Shown here one piece after another: positions 41,009 to 49,814 of a DNA stretch of 53,935 bases. The stretch is from positions 1 to 53,935 of the forward strand of contig NZ_JACEMT010000001.1 in the NCBI RefSeq assembly GCF_013868415.1, read 5' to 3'. Below the pieces are notes generated by a model. That model had not been told where the DNA came from and searched no databases. It saw nothing but the letters and a program-made list of their open reading frames with translations. Position 1 is the first letter of the stretch; each line of letters opens with the position of its first letter. The position numbers and the translations under genes were made by a program. This DNA comes from Marinobacterium marinum. GTDB taxonomy: Bacteria > Pseudomonadota > Gammaproteobacteria > Pseudomonadales > Balneatricaceae.

Positions 41009-43342
41009 ATGAGTAAAAAGAGAACACCCCCCTCGAAAGGGCGCAGGACGCGCCGTCCCAAACAACCTTCCCGTATGGTCCGACTGTTCCGCTGGCTTCT
41101 GAAGCTGGGGCTTGTCTTGACGGTCATGGTGGGAGTTGGTCTGATCTATCTGGATGCCCAGGTACGCAGTAAATTTGAAGGCAAGCGCTGGGCTGTGCCG
41201 GCCAAGGTCTATGCTCGACCTCTGGAGTTGTATCCGGGGCAGCGGCTGAGTCGTGATGAACTCAAGCAGGAGCTGAAGGGGCTGCATTATCGTTTCGTGC
41301 GCAATGCCGGTCAGCCGGGTGCGGTTGAGTGGGCCAGCAGTCGCGCACGCATTCGGACGCGAGGCTTTAACTTTCCGGATGGTGCCGAGCCTGCGCGGAA
41401 CATGTTGCTGACGTTTTCGGGCGACACGATCAACGATATTCGCGATGCTGAAGGTCGACGTTTGCCGTTGGTGCGCCTGGAACCGATGCTGATCGGCGGT
41501 ATCTACCCGAAATCCAATGAAGATCGCGATCTGATCAAGCTTTCCGAGGCACCGTCACACCTGGCGAGAGCACTGGTGGCAGTGGAAGATCAGGCGTTTT
41601 ATGACCACTGGGGCGTGTCCTTCAAGGGCATTGCCCGTGCCATGTGGGTGAATGTGCGGGCGGGGCGTTTTGTTCAGGGCGGCAGTACCTTGACCCAGCA
41701 GCTGATCAAAAACTTCTATCTGACGTCGGAACGTACGCTCAGTCGTAAGTTGCTGGAGCTGCCAATGGCGATGTTGCTGGAATTGCACTACAGCAAGGAT
41801 GAAATTCTGGAGGCCTATCTCAACGAAGTCTATTTGGGTCAGTCAGGAAATCGTGCCATCCATGGGTTTGGCCTGGCCAGCCAGTATTATTTTGCTCGTC
41901 CGGTACAGGAGCTGGATCTGCATCAGGTCGCGTTGCTGGCGGGCATGGTCAAAGGACCATCCTGGTATGACCCGCGCCGCCACCCGGAACGGGCGTTGGA
42001 GCGTCGCAACCTGGTCTTGAAAATGCTGTATGACCAGAAGCAGATCAGTCAGACCGAATATGACAGTGCGCGCCAACGCGGGCTGGAAGTGGTCAAACAG
42101 CGAAGTTTGCACAAGGGAGCTTTCCCGGCCTATCTGGATCTGGTTAAACGCAAGTTGCGAGAAGAATACCGTGACGAAGATTTGAGCACCGAGGGACTGA
42201 GAGTGTTCACCGCATTGGATCCGCTGGTGCAAACGCGTGCTGAAGCAGCGCTGGATACGGGTATTCAGGGACTGGAAAAACGCTATGGCAAGCGCGCCTC
42301 AGGACTTGAAGCCAGTATGGTCGTTACTGACCCGCAAACCGGTGAAGTGCTGGCGCTGATCGGTGGTCGGGACACCCGTTATCAAGGATTTAACCGGGCG
42401 CTGGATGCGTTGCGCCCGATCGGTTCACTGGTGAAACCCGCTGTGTATCTGGCGGCACTGGAGCGTGGTTATACGCTGAATTCGATGCTGGAGGATGAGC
42501 CTCTCAGCGTTAAGCTGCCGGGCGGTAATGTCTGGAAACCGCAGAACTTCGATCGGCGCAGTCATGGCCTGGTCCCTTTGCATCGCTCGCTGGCACTGTC
42601 CTACAACCAGTCAACCGCCCGGCTGGGTATGGATGTGGGGGTGGACCGGGTCATTGATATGTTGCAACGTCTGGGGGCCGAGCGTGAGCTCAAGCCTTAT
42701 CCTTCCCTGTTGCTGGGGGCTCAGGCCCTGTCGCCACTGGAATTGGCCAGTATCTATCAGACCATCGCGGCGAACGGTTTTCGAATGCCTTTGAGGGTTA
42801 TTCGTCGTGTCACCGATGCCGAGGGTGCAGAGCTGTCACGTTATCCTTTTAGTTTGAAACAGCAGGTCAAACCCGAGGTCGTGCATCTGTTACAGTACGC
42901 TCTGCAGGAAGCCGGACGTGAAGGAACGGCACGCAGTGCCTATTCGGTATTGCCGCAGAATCTGAATTTGGCGGGTAAAACCGGCACCTCCAATGATCAG
43001 CGGGACAGCTGGTTTGCCGGTTTTACCGGCGATCGTCTGGCCGTTGTCTGGTTGGGGCGGGATGATAACTCCCAGTTGCCCTTTACGGGGGGCAGTGGCG
43101 CCTTGAGGGTCTGGACCGAACTGATGCGCCGTGAGCGCCCGGAGCCGTTTATTGCGACCCGGCCGGCCGGTATCGAGTATGTGTGGGTTGACGAGGCGAC
43201 AGGTCTGCGTTCGGATGCGCGCTGTGAAGGGTCGCGGCAGCTGCCGTTCGTAACGGGAACTGCGCCCAGAGACAAGGTTGACTGCGGACTGGATCGTCCG
43301 GTAGAGCGTTCCCTCGATTGGTTCCGCAACTGGTTTAACTGA
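41009..43342 (+). CDS. mrcB: Bifunctional penicillin-binding protein 1B
   Basis: Class A PBP with glycosyltransferase and transpeptidase activity in peptidoglycan synthesis. It is 777 aa: basic cytoplasmic tail, one membrane anchor (about 28-48), UB2H-like domain (about 65-160), glycosyltransferase with Glu193 in VEDQAFYDHWG and GGSTLTQQL, transpeptidase with SxxK Ser473-Lys476 (GSLVKP), SxN at 531-533 and KTGT at 657-660. No Shine-Dalgarno sequence is visible, and the -10 ends 6 bases before the ATG, suggesting a leaderless message. Confidence 0.97.
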   Translation: MSKKRTPPSKGRRTRRPKQPSRMVRLFRWLLKLGLVLTVMVGVGLIYLDAQVRSKFEGKRWAVPAKVYARPLELYPGQRLSRDELKQELKGLHYRFVRNAGQPGAVEWASSRARIRTRGFNFPDGAEPARNMLLTFSGDTINDIRDAEGRRLPLVRLEPMLIGGIYPKSNEDRDLIKLSEAPSHLARALVAVEDQAFYDHWGVSFKGIARAMWVNVRAGRFVQGGSTLTQQLIKNFYLTSERTLSRKLLELPMAMLLELHYSKDEILEAYLNEVYLGQSGNRAIHGFGLASQYYFARPVQELDLHQVALLAGMVKGPSWYDPRRHPERALERRNLVLKMLYDQKQISQTEYDSARQRGLEVVKQRSLHKGAFPAYLDLVKRKLREEYRDEDLSTEGLRVFTALDPLVQTRAEAALDTGIQGLEKRYGKRASGLEASMVVTDPQTGEVLALIGGRDTRYQGFNRALDALRPIGSLVKPAVYLAALERGYTLNSMLEDEPLSVKLPGGNVWKPQNFDRRSHGLVPLHRSLALSYNQSTARLGMDVGVDRVIDMLQRLGAERELKPYPSLLLGAQALSPLELASIYQTIAANGFRMPLRVIRRVTDAEGAELSRYPFSLKQQVKPEVVHLLQYALQEAGREGTARSAYSVLPQNLNLAGKTGTSNDQRDSWFAGFTGDRLAVVWLGRDDNSQLPFTGGSGALRVWTELMRRERPEPFIATRPAGIEYVWVDEATGLRSDARCEGSRQLPFVTGTAPRDKVDCGLDRPVERSLDWFRNWFN

Positions 43343-43357
43343 ATATAGAAGGATGCT

Positions 43358-43939
43358 ATGAAAAAGGTTTATATGATGCTGGGCGTGGCTCTGGTTATGA
43401 CCGGTTGTGCTGCACCCAACCCCTATGGCTACAAAACGCCGGTTGAGGATCGCAGCCGAACCTCGCCGTCCCCTTCGCCGGGTACGGCGGTGCCGGTGGA
43501 GTCTGAGTCCGGAGTGAAAGTGACACCGATTGGTGAAATGCCGGTGATTCGCGCGCAGCGTGACGAGCAGGCAGCGGCCCGGGTACAGCAGTCTGCGGAA
43601 CCGGTGCTGAGTCAGCCGCAGAGCCCGGCGGTTATTGCGTTGCTGGAAACGGCGCGCCAGGACAGCAGCGGCGGCGATCTGCGTATGGCGCAGAGCCGAC
43701 TGGAGCGGGCGCAGAGAATCGCCCCACGTGACCCGGAAGTGTATGTTCAACTGGCGGATGTGCAACGCCGCCAGGGACAGTTTCTGCAGGCGGAGCAGGT
43801 GGCTTTGAAAGGCGTCAGTGTGGCGTCAGGGCAGTCGGGCGCCTTGCGTCGACTGTGGAATCTGGTGGCGGATATTCGTCAGGAAGCCGGTAATGAGGCG
43901 GGCGCCCGTGAGGCCCGCCAGAAGGCAGCCGCCTATTAA
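43358..43939 (+). CDS. lpoP: TPR outer-membrane lipoprotein, probable PBP1B activator LpoP
   Basis: A 193-aa lipoprotein. The signal peptide ends at the lipobox VMTGC (Cys17); the next residue is Ala, compatible with outer-membrane sorting. A Pro/Ser-rich linker is followed by TPR-like helices (about 94-190, ARQDSSGGDLRMAQSRLERA and QLADVQRRQGQFLQAEQVAL). It starts 15 bases after mrcB with AAGGA 5 bases upstream. In P. aeruginosa the ponB-adjacent TPR lipoprotein LpoP activates PBP1B; this has the same position and architecture. Function is inferred. Confidence 0.78.
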   Translation: MKKVYMMLGVALVMTGCAAPNPYGYKTPVEDRSRTSPSPSPGTAVPVESESGVKVTPIGEMPVIRAQRDEQAAARVQQSAEPVLSQPQSPAVIALLETARQDSSGGDLRMAQSRLERAQRIAPRDPEVYVQLADVQRRQGQFLQAEQVALKGVSVASGQSGALRRLWNLVADIRQEAGNEAGAREARQKAAAY

Positions 43940-44532
43940 ATTCTGGCGGCTTGCGGGTGTCGCAGCAGAGAGCCGCTGATCAGCAGGAGAGCAGCGGCCT
44001 GTGCCATCTGCAATGCCGTGTCAGACAATCCCGAGCCCATCAGTTTCGGTGCGCTCAAGCTCAGCAGCAGAAGCGGTGCTGCCAAAGCGCACATCAGTCG
44101 TGACAGGTGATCAGGCAACAGCCAGGCCGCGATCAGTAGACTGGCCGCCAGCGCCAGACTGAGCCAGAACGTGTAATCATCGCCCAGCCCCATGCGCCGG
44201 AACAGTTCAAACAGTGCAAACAGCGCCAGCAGCCAGCGTCCCCAGCCCGCTTTGGACCAGTGTCGCCCCATGGCCAGCGCCAGCATGGCAGTGGCCAGCA
44301 GGGGCAGGCCCGCATAGGTTGCCAGGTTGCCGAGCAGGCGCTGCAGCGTGGCAGTGTCCTGGTTATGGGGCAGAGGCAGCAGTTGTCCAAGTGCGGCCAT
44401 GGCGACAAACGCCAGGCTCAGGCTGCCGACCTGCAGGTGAGAACGAGAGGTCTCCGGCAGTGGTTCACTGCGGCGCAACAGCAGGATGGCGCCCGCAAGG
44501 GACGCCAGCAGCAGAAGGCTGTTACCCAACAC
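43936..44532 (-). CDS. Small polytopic membrane protein, unknown
   Basis: A 198-aa protein consisting almost wholly of hydrophobic helices (about six). I do not recognise a family. The start is GTG at 44532, six bases after the hemL stop, so it is probably the last gene of the clc-thiE-hemL unit. Its stop codon overlaps that of lpoP on the other strand (TTAA), with no room for a terminator between them. Confidence 0.65.
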   Translation of the reverse strand: MLGNSLLLLASLAGAILLLRRSEPLPETSRSHLQVGSLSLAFVAMAALGQLLPLPHNQDTATLQRLLGNLATYAGLPLLATAMLALAMGRHWSKAGWGRWLLALFALFELFRRMGLGDDYTFWLSLALAASLLIAAWLLPDHLSRLMCALAAPLLLLSLSAPKLMGSGLSDTALQMAQAAALLLISGSLLRHPQAARI

Positions 44533-44538
44533 TTCCGA

Positions 44539-45825
44539 TCAGCCCGCGAGCGTGGCAAAGACGCGGTCTGCAGCAGCCAGTGTGGCATCCAGTTCCGCTT
44601 CGGTATGGGCGTTGGAAATGAAGCCGGCTTCGAATGCGGAGGGCGCCAGATAGATACCTTCATCCAGCATGCCATGGAAGAAACGGCCGAACTGTTCTGT
44701 ATCACAGGCCGTAGCATCGTCGAAGCAGGCTACGGTATCCTGTTCGGTGAAGAATAGACCGAACATGCCGCCCACGCAGTTGGTGGTGAACGGGATGCCG
44801 TGACGGGCCGCCATGGCTTCCAGGCCTTGGGTCAGGTATTCGGCCTTGGCACTCAACGCCTCATAAACACCTTCTGCTCGCAAGGCTTGCAGCATGGCAA
44901 AACCGGCTGTCATGGCCAGCGGGTTGCCGGACAGAGTACCGGCCTGGTACACGGGACCCAGCGGAGCGATATGTTCCATAACCTCGCGCTTGCCGCCAAA
45001 CGCTCCGACCGGCAGGCCACCACCGATTACCTTGCCCAGAGTGGTCAGGTCGGGCTGGATGTCAAAGTGTGCCTGGGCACCGCCCAGTGCGACCCGAAAT
45101 CCGGTCATCACCTCATCGAAAATCAGCACACTGCCGTGCTGGTCACAGACTTCACGCAAACATTCCAGGAATCCTTCTGCAGGGGGAATGCAGTTCATGT
45201 TGCCGGCGACCGGCTCGACTATGATACAGGCTACCTGATCGCCGATTTCGGCAAAGGCCTTGCGTACGTTATCGATGTCGTTATAGGTCAGGGTGATGGT
45301 GTGCTCGGCCAGGGCGGCGGGAACGCCCGGAGAATTGGGTTCTCCCAGTGTCAGTGCACCGGAGCCGGCCTTGACCAGCAGGGAGTCGGAATGGCCGTGG
45401 TAGCAGCCTTCGAATTTGACGATTTTGTCACGTCCGGTGTAACCGCGGGCCAGACGAATGGCGCTCATGGTGGCTTCGGTGCCGGAGTTGACCATGCGCA
45501 CCATATCCATTGAAGGCACGAGTTCACAAACCAGGTTGGCCATGTCCGTTTCGATTGCGGTTGGCGCGCCAAAGCCGAGCCCGTTGTCGAGGGCTTCGCG
45601 GACGGCATCAATGACTGGCGGGTAGGCGTGTCCCAGCAGCATTGGGCCCCAGGAACCCACATAATCGATGTAGCGTCGGTCGTCTTCGTCAAACAGGAAA
45701 GGACCTTCGCCACGTTTGAAGAACACCGGGGAACCACCAACGCCCTTGAAAGCGCGTACCGGTGAATTAACGCCGCCGGGGATATGGGCCTGTGCGGCCT
45801 GGAACAGGGATTCTGAACGTGACAT
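44539..45825 (-). CDS. hemL: Glutamate-1-semialdehyde 2,1-aminomutase
   Basis: PLP enzyme forming 5-aminolevulinate from glutamate-1-semialdehyde in the C5 haem pathway. It is 428 aa with PLP lysine Lys265 in [16 protein letters not shown] (the same position as E. coli), FDEVMTGFR and [10 protein letters not shown] motifs. AAGGAAG lies 6 bases before the ATG. It follows thiE by 31 bases. Confidence 0.99.
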   Translation of the reverse strand: MSRSESLFQAAQAHIPGGVNSPVRAFKGVGGSPVFFKRGEGPFLFDEDDRRYIDYVGSWGPMLLGHAYPPVIDAVREALDNGLGFGAPTAIETDMANLVCELVPSMDMVRMVNSGTEATMSAIRLARGYTGRDKIVKFEGCYHGHSDSLLVKAGSGALTLGEPNSPGVPAALAEHTITLTYNDIDNVRKAFAEIGDQVACIIVEPVAGNMNCIPPAEGFLECLREVCDQHGSVLIFDEVMTGFRVALGGAQAHFDIQPDLTTLGKVIGGGLPVGAFGGKREVMEHIAPLGPVYQAGTLSGNPLAMTAGFAMLQALRAEGVYEALSAKAEYLTQGLEAMAARHGIPFTTNCVGGMFGLFFTEQDTVACFDDATACDTEQFGRFFHGMLDEGIYLAPSAFEAGFISNAHTEAELDATLAAADRVFATLAG

Positions 45826-45856
45826 GGAGCACTTCCTTTAAGGTGAAAGTTGGTTG

Positions 45857-46486
45857 TTACGAAAGGTTGAATTGCTGTACGAAGCGGGCGGTCTGTTGCT
45901 GGATGTCCGGGGCTGCGAACAGCGCATGTACCACGGCAACCAGGTCGGCACCGGCCTCGATGACCTGACTCGCATTATCCACACTGATTCCGCCAATCGC
46001 TACTACCGGGACGCTCAGTCGTGTTTTGGCGGCTTGAAGCAGGCTCAGGTGGGCCCGGCATGCGTCAGGTTTGGTGTGCGAAGGAAAAAAAGCGCCGAAG
46101 GCAACATGGTCTGCACCCTCGCGTACGGCTTTGTGTGCCAGTTCAAGACTGGCGTGGCAAGTCTGGCCGATCCGGGCGTGCGCCCCCAGGTAGGCTCTGG
46201 CGGCCGCCACGCTGCCATCCTGTTGGCCCAGGTGTACGCCATCGGCCTGGCTGGCGTGGGCCAGCTCGACATCATCGTTGATCAGCAGGGGGCAGTCATA
46301 CTGGCGGCACAGTTCCAGCAACATGCGGGCCTGGCGCAGGCGTTTCGAATGATCGGTCGATTTGTCGCGATACTGCAGCAGGCTCAGACCGCCCTTAAGG
46401 GCGGCTTCAACATGCTCGAGCAGAATGTTGTCCGTGGGCATCAGGGTGGCATCGGTCAGGCCGTACAGGCCGTGAAGTTGCGTCAT
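45857..46486 (-). CDS. thiE: Thiamine-phosphate synthase
   Basis: Couples HMP pyrophosphate and thiazole phosphate to thiamine phosphate. It is 209 aa with a TIM-barrel fold; LLQYRDKS, LLINDDVELA, DGVHLGQQD and the phosphate-binding VAIGGIS are all present. No TPP riboswitch (THI box) is seen upstream. Its ATG overlaps the stop of the clc gene (ATGA), so it depends on transcription from further upstream. Confidence 0.97.
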   Translation of the reverse strand: MTQLHGLYGLTDATLMPTDNILLEHVEAALKGGLSLLQYRDKSTDHSKRLRQARMLLELCRQYDCPLLINDDVELAHASQADGVHLGQQDGSVAAARAYLGAHARIGQTCHASLELAHKAVREGADHVAFGAFFPSHTKPDACRAHLSLLQAAKTRLSVPVVAIGGISVDNASQVIEAGADLVAVVHALFAAPDIQQQTARFVQQFNLS

Positions 46487-48207
46487 GATAGGGTTTGTTT
46501 CCGGTTGTAGTACTCTTCAATCTGCTGGCGGCTGATCAGCCCCAGGGGTTCATCCTGGTTACTGACGACCAGCAGGTAATCAAGCTGCTTTTTCTGCATG
46601 CGGTTCAATGCTTCCTTTAGAGTGGCGCGGTAGAGCAAAGGTTCAAGATCGGCACGCCTGGCCGGCATACTGAGCAGGTCAATACTGAGGCCATCGTGTT
46701 CTTCCGTCAGGCTGTCCAAGTGTTGGCGCAGGTCTGCGGGAGGCATGAGAACGGAGCGGGAACCGGTGCCGACCAGCAGCCAGTGTGGTGCCTGTTGCAA
46801 TAGCTGGCGCGCCTCGGTTAGCGTGATTTGTGCGGGCGTTGAGGCAAAATCTCGTTGCATCAGGCTGCCGACCGCTGCCCGAGACAGAATCTGGGCCAGC
46901 GGGGCTTGACGCAAATCCAGCCCCTGGCGCTGCAAGGAAGCATGAAAGATGGACGGCAGGCCAAAACCGAAGCGGGTGGTCAGATTGGCGACCAGAATGG
47001 CCAGCATGCCCGGTAGAATGATGCCGGTATTTTGGGTCAGTTCGAGCATGGCCAGCATGGCCGCCAGCGGGGCATTCAATAGTGCCGCCATCATGGCTCC
47101 CATGCCCAGCATGGCATACAGGCCGGTATGGGCCGTGCCGGCCAGCAGGGCCCCGACAGCACCCAGCAGAGCGCCGGCAACGGTGCCGATGAACAGTGTG
47201 GGGCCAATCAGGCCGGCCGGAATGCCCAGGCCGATCACGATCGGGGTCAGCAGACATTTGGCCAGCAGCAGTCCGGCCAGGAAGAGCATGGGCTTGGGCG
47301 TGTTGAACAGGGACTCAATAGTGTCATAACCGCCTCCCATAACCTCCGGCCACTGCAAGGCGACGACTCCGGTCAGTAGCCCGGCCAGCAGAAAACGTAC
47401 CGGGAACGGCCAGTGCTTGAGTTTGATAACCTGCATCTGGAGCAAGTGAAAGCCGGTTGCGAGCAGACCGCACAGGAGTCCCAGCAGTGCGATAAGGGGC
47501 AGCTGAGTCAGTTCACCAATGGACAGTTCAGGCGCGTTGAAAACCAGTGCTTCGCCAACCAGAGCGCGGGAGACAATATCACCAACCAGGGCCGCGACCA
47601 TGATGGGCAGAAAGCCGATCAGGGTGTACTCCAGCAGAATGACCTCCATGGCAAAAATCACGGCGGCCAGTGGCGTATTAAAGGTCGCGGCAATCCCGGC
47701 CGCCGCCCCACAACCGACCAGAACGCGCAGGGAGTTGTTGGGCAGGGACAGCCGCTGCCCGAGCAGGCTGCCGGCGCCTGCTCCCAGATGAACGGCAGGA
47801 CCCTCGCGACCGACGGAATGGCCGCTGGCCAACGCAATGAGGGCTGCAATCCCCTGAATGACCAGGTTGAAAGCGGGCAAGCGACCTTCATAGTTGGCCA
47901 GGCGTTCAAGCATATGGACAATGCCGACCGAACGAGCATGTGCCGGTACGCAGGCAAACAGCAGGATCAGCAGCAGGCTGCCTGCGACGGGGAGCAGCAG
48001 GCGGTGCAGGTCATCAAGTTCTTCGAACCGCTCTGTGCCGCCCGGCAGCAGCCATATGTGCAGCAAAGTATCGGCTGAGCGAAACAGACTGATCAGACCG
48101 CCAGCCATCAGCCCGGACAGGATGCCGAGTATGACCAGTTGCGGCAGTGCATCGGCATGGGCCAGGCGTTGGCGAAAATGTTCCAGAGAAAACGGTCGAT
48201 GTGGCAT
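46483..48207 (-). CDS. ClC-family chloride channel/antiporter with CBS domains
   Basis: A 574-aa ClC protein. The N-terminal ~440 residues carry the membrane domain with the selectivity loop GREGP (133-137; Glu135 is the gating glutamate) and a GIPAGLIGP stretch in place of the usual GIFAP loop. A Glu in VGEALVF sits where the internal proton glutamate of exchangers lies, so a chloride/proton antiporter is favoured. The last ~130 residues hold two CBS domains, likely adenosine-nucleotide sensing. It is first in a unit with thiE and hemL and is divergent from argC. Confidence 0.9.
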   Translation of the reverse strand: MPHRPFSLEHFRQRLAHADALPQLVILGILSGLMAGGLISLFRSADTLLHIWLLPGGTERFEELDDLHRLLLPVAGSLLLILLFACVPAHARSVGIVHMLERLANYEGRLPAFNLVIQGIAALIALASGHSVGREGPAVHLGAGAGSLLGQRLSLPNNSLRVLVGCGAAAGIAATFNTPLAAVIFAMEVILLEYTLIGFLPIMVAALVGDIVSRALVGEALVFNAPELSIGELTQLPLIALLGLLCGLLATGFHLLQMQVIKLKHWPFPVRFLLAGLLTGVVALQWPEVMGGGYDTIESLFNTPKPMLFLAGLLLAKCLLTPIVIGLGIPAGLIGPTLFIGTVAGALLGAVGALLAGTAHTGLYAMLGMGAMMAALLNAPLAAMLAMLELTQNTGIILPGMLAILVANLTTRFGFGLPSIFHASLQRQGLDLRQAPLAQILSRAAVGSLMQRDFASTPAQITLTEARQLLQQAPHWLLVGTGSRSVLMPPADLRQHLDSLTEEHDGLSIDLLSMPARRADLEPLLYRATLKEALNRMQKKQLDYLLVVSNQDEPLGLISRQQIEEYYNRKQTLS

Positions 48208-48231
48208 GATGGAGAACTCAGGGGATCATCA

Positions 48232-48260
48232 TAGTCATCTGCTGAGCAGCTAAGTATTAT
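48232..48260 (+). promoter_or_regulatory. Promoter of argC
   Basis: TAGTCA (4/6), 17-base spacer, TATTAT (5/6), ending 36 bases before the argC start. No ARG-box-type operator could be identified beside it. Confidence 0.55.
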
Positions 48261-48296
48261 ACCCTAACAGTTTTTACGCACTGATGAGAGGTTGAT

Positions 48297-49331
48297 GTGG
48301 TTAAGGTAGGTATCGTCGGCGGCACCGGCTACACCGGTGTAGAGTTGTTGCGTCTTCTGGCAAATCATCCTCGGGCACGAGTAGAGGTGATCACCTCCCG
48401 CTCCGAAGAGGGGATTCCCGTCGCGGACATGTTCCCCAACCTGCGTGGCCACTACGACCTCGCATTCACGGTGCCGGATGTGGATCGTCTGGCAGCCTGT
48501 GATGTGGTGTTTTTTGCGACACCACACGGTGTTGCCATGAGCATGGCGCCGGAACTGATTGAGCGTGGTGTGCGCATCATTGATCTGGGAGCCGACTTCC
48601 GTATCAAGGACATCGAGTTGTGGGAAAAGTGGTACAACTTGGAGCATACCTGCCCGGATCTGGTGCAGAAGGCTGTTTACGGCCTGCCGGAAGTCAACCG
48701 TGAGGCGATCCGGGAAGGCCAACTGATCGGCTGTGCCGGCTGCTACCCGACGGCCGTGCAGCTGGGTTTCCGTCCGCTGCTGGAGAATGGTCTGATCGAT
48801 CACCGTCGCCTGATCGCCGACTGCAAATCCGGTGTTACCGGTGCCGGCCGTGGTGCCAATGTGGCGATGCTGCAGGCCGAGTCCAGTGAAAGTGTTAAGG
48901 CCTATGGCATCCCGGGACATCGTCACCTGCCGGAGATCAAGCAGGGGCTGAGTGGCATGGCCGGTCGTCCTGTCGGCCTGACCTTCGCGCCGCACCTGAT
49001 GCCGATGATACGAGGTATTCACGCGACGTTGTATTCGGTACTGAAAGACCCGGTGGCACCGGATCTGCAGCGCCTGTTTGAAGAGTTCTATCGTGACGAG
49101 CCTTTTGTTGACGTGATGCCGGCCGGGTCTCACCCGGAGACGCGTAGCGTCAAAGGGTCGAATATGTGCCGGATCAGTGTGCATCAGCCTCAGGGTGAAG
49201 ATACCCTGGTGGTGTTGTCAGCGATCGACAACCTGGTAAAAGGGGCGTCGGGGCAGGCGGTGCAGGTGATGAATATCATGTTCGACCTGCCTGAAACGAC
49301 CGGTTTGGAGCAGGTCGCAATGATGCCTTGA
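48297..49331 (+). CDS. argC: N-acetyl-gamma-glutamyl-phosphate reductase
   Basis: Third step of arginine synthesis: NADPH reduction of N-acetylglutamyl phosphate. It is 344 aa with the nucleotide-binding [14 protein letters not shown] and catalytic Cys149 in [10 protein letters not shown]. The start is GTG at 48297 with GAGAGG upstream. It is a single gene here; the next gene, erpA, has its own promoter 8 bases after the argC stop. Confidence 0.98.
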   Translation: MVKVGIVGGTGYTGVELLRLLANHPRARVEVITSRSEEGIPVADMFPNLRGHYDLAFTVPDVDRLAACDVVFFATPHGVAMSMAPELIERGVRIIDLGADFRIKDIELWEKWYNLEHTCPDLVQKAVYGLPEVNREAIREGQLIGCAGCYPTAVQLGFRPLLENGLIDHRRLIADCKSGVTGAGRGANVAMLQAESSESVKAYGIPGHRHLPEIKQGLSGMAGRPVGLTFAPHLMPMIRGIHATLYSVLKDPVAPDLQRLFEEFYRDEPFVDVMPAGSHPETRSVKGSNMCRISVHQPQGEDTLVVLSAIDNLVKGASGQAVQVMNIMFDLPETTGLEQVAMMP

Positions 49332-49338
49332 TCGGTTA

Positions 49339-49371
49339 ATACTTGACTGATTTGGTTGGTCTAGGCAGAAT
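49339..49371 (+). promoter_or_regulatory. erpA promoter with IscR type-1-like site
   Basis: TTGACT, 17-base spacer, CAGAAT (49343-49371). ATACTTGACTGATTT (49339-49353) matches the whole first half of the IscR type-1 consensus ATASYYGACTRWWWY, and the second half (GGTTGG) matches partly. The site covers the -35, as expected for repression by holo-IscR. In E. coli erpA is an IscR target. Confidence 0.65.
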
Positions 49372-49401
49372 GCGATGCATCCAAGAGGGTTTAGTGTAAT
49401 T

Positions 49402-49749
49402 ATGAGCGATACTGCACAGGTGCCTGCCATGGTGTTTACCGAGGCGGCAGCCAACAAAGTCAAATCACTGCTGGAAGAAGAGCAGAACGATAACCTCAAG
49501 CTGCGTGTTTATATCACTGGCGGCGGGTGTGCGGGCTTTTCTTACGGTTTTACGTTCGATGAGAACATGGCCGATGATGATACGGCGATTGAACGTGATG
49601 GTGTCGTGCTGCTCGTGGATCCGATGAGCTTCCAGTATCTGGCAGGGGCCGAGGTAGATTACCGAGAGGGACTGCAAGGGTCTCAGTTTGTAATCAATAA
49701 CCCCAATGCCACGACAACTTGTGGTTGCGGTTCTTCCTTCTCGATCTGA
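49402..49749 (+). CDS. erpA: Iron-sulfur cluster insertion protein ErpA
   Basis: A-type carrier that delivers Fe-S clusters to apo-proteins such as IspG/IspH. The ATG at 49402 gives 115 aa, starting MSDTAQ like E. coli MSDDVA; an upstream in-frame start at 49375 is not supported by the family. The three cluster cysteines are Cys43 (GGGCAGF), Cys107 and Cys109 ([10 protein letters not shown]). AAGAGGG lies about 12 bases upstream. Confidence 0.98.
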   Translation: MSDTAQVPAMVFTEAAANKVKSLLEEEQNDNLKLRVYITGGGCAGFSYGFTFDENMADDDTAIERDGVVLLVDPMSFQYLAGAEVDYREGLQGSQFVINNPNATTTCGCGSSFSI

Positions 49750-49778
49750 CCAATCTCAAGTCAGCCGTTCAGTGACAG

Positions 49779-49805
49779 ACGCCGGCAATGCATGCCGGCG
49801 TTTTT
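49779..49805 (+). terminator. Terminator after erpA
   Basis: ACGCCGGCA-ATGCA-TGCCGGCGT followed by TTTT, between convergent erpA and anmK. Confidence 0.92.
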
Positions 49806-49814
49806 GTGTGTGGC

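Noticed and set aside
46487..46600. TPP riboswitch upstream of thiE
   Set aside because: thiE starts inside the clc stop codon and no THI-box sequence is visible.
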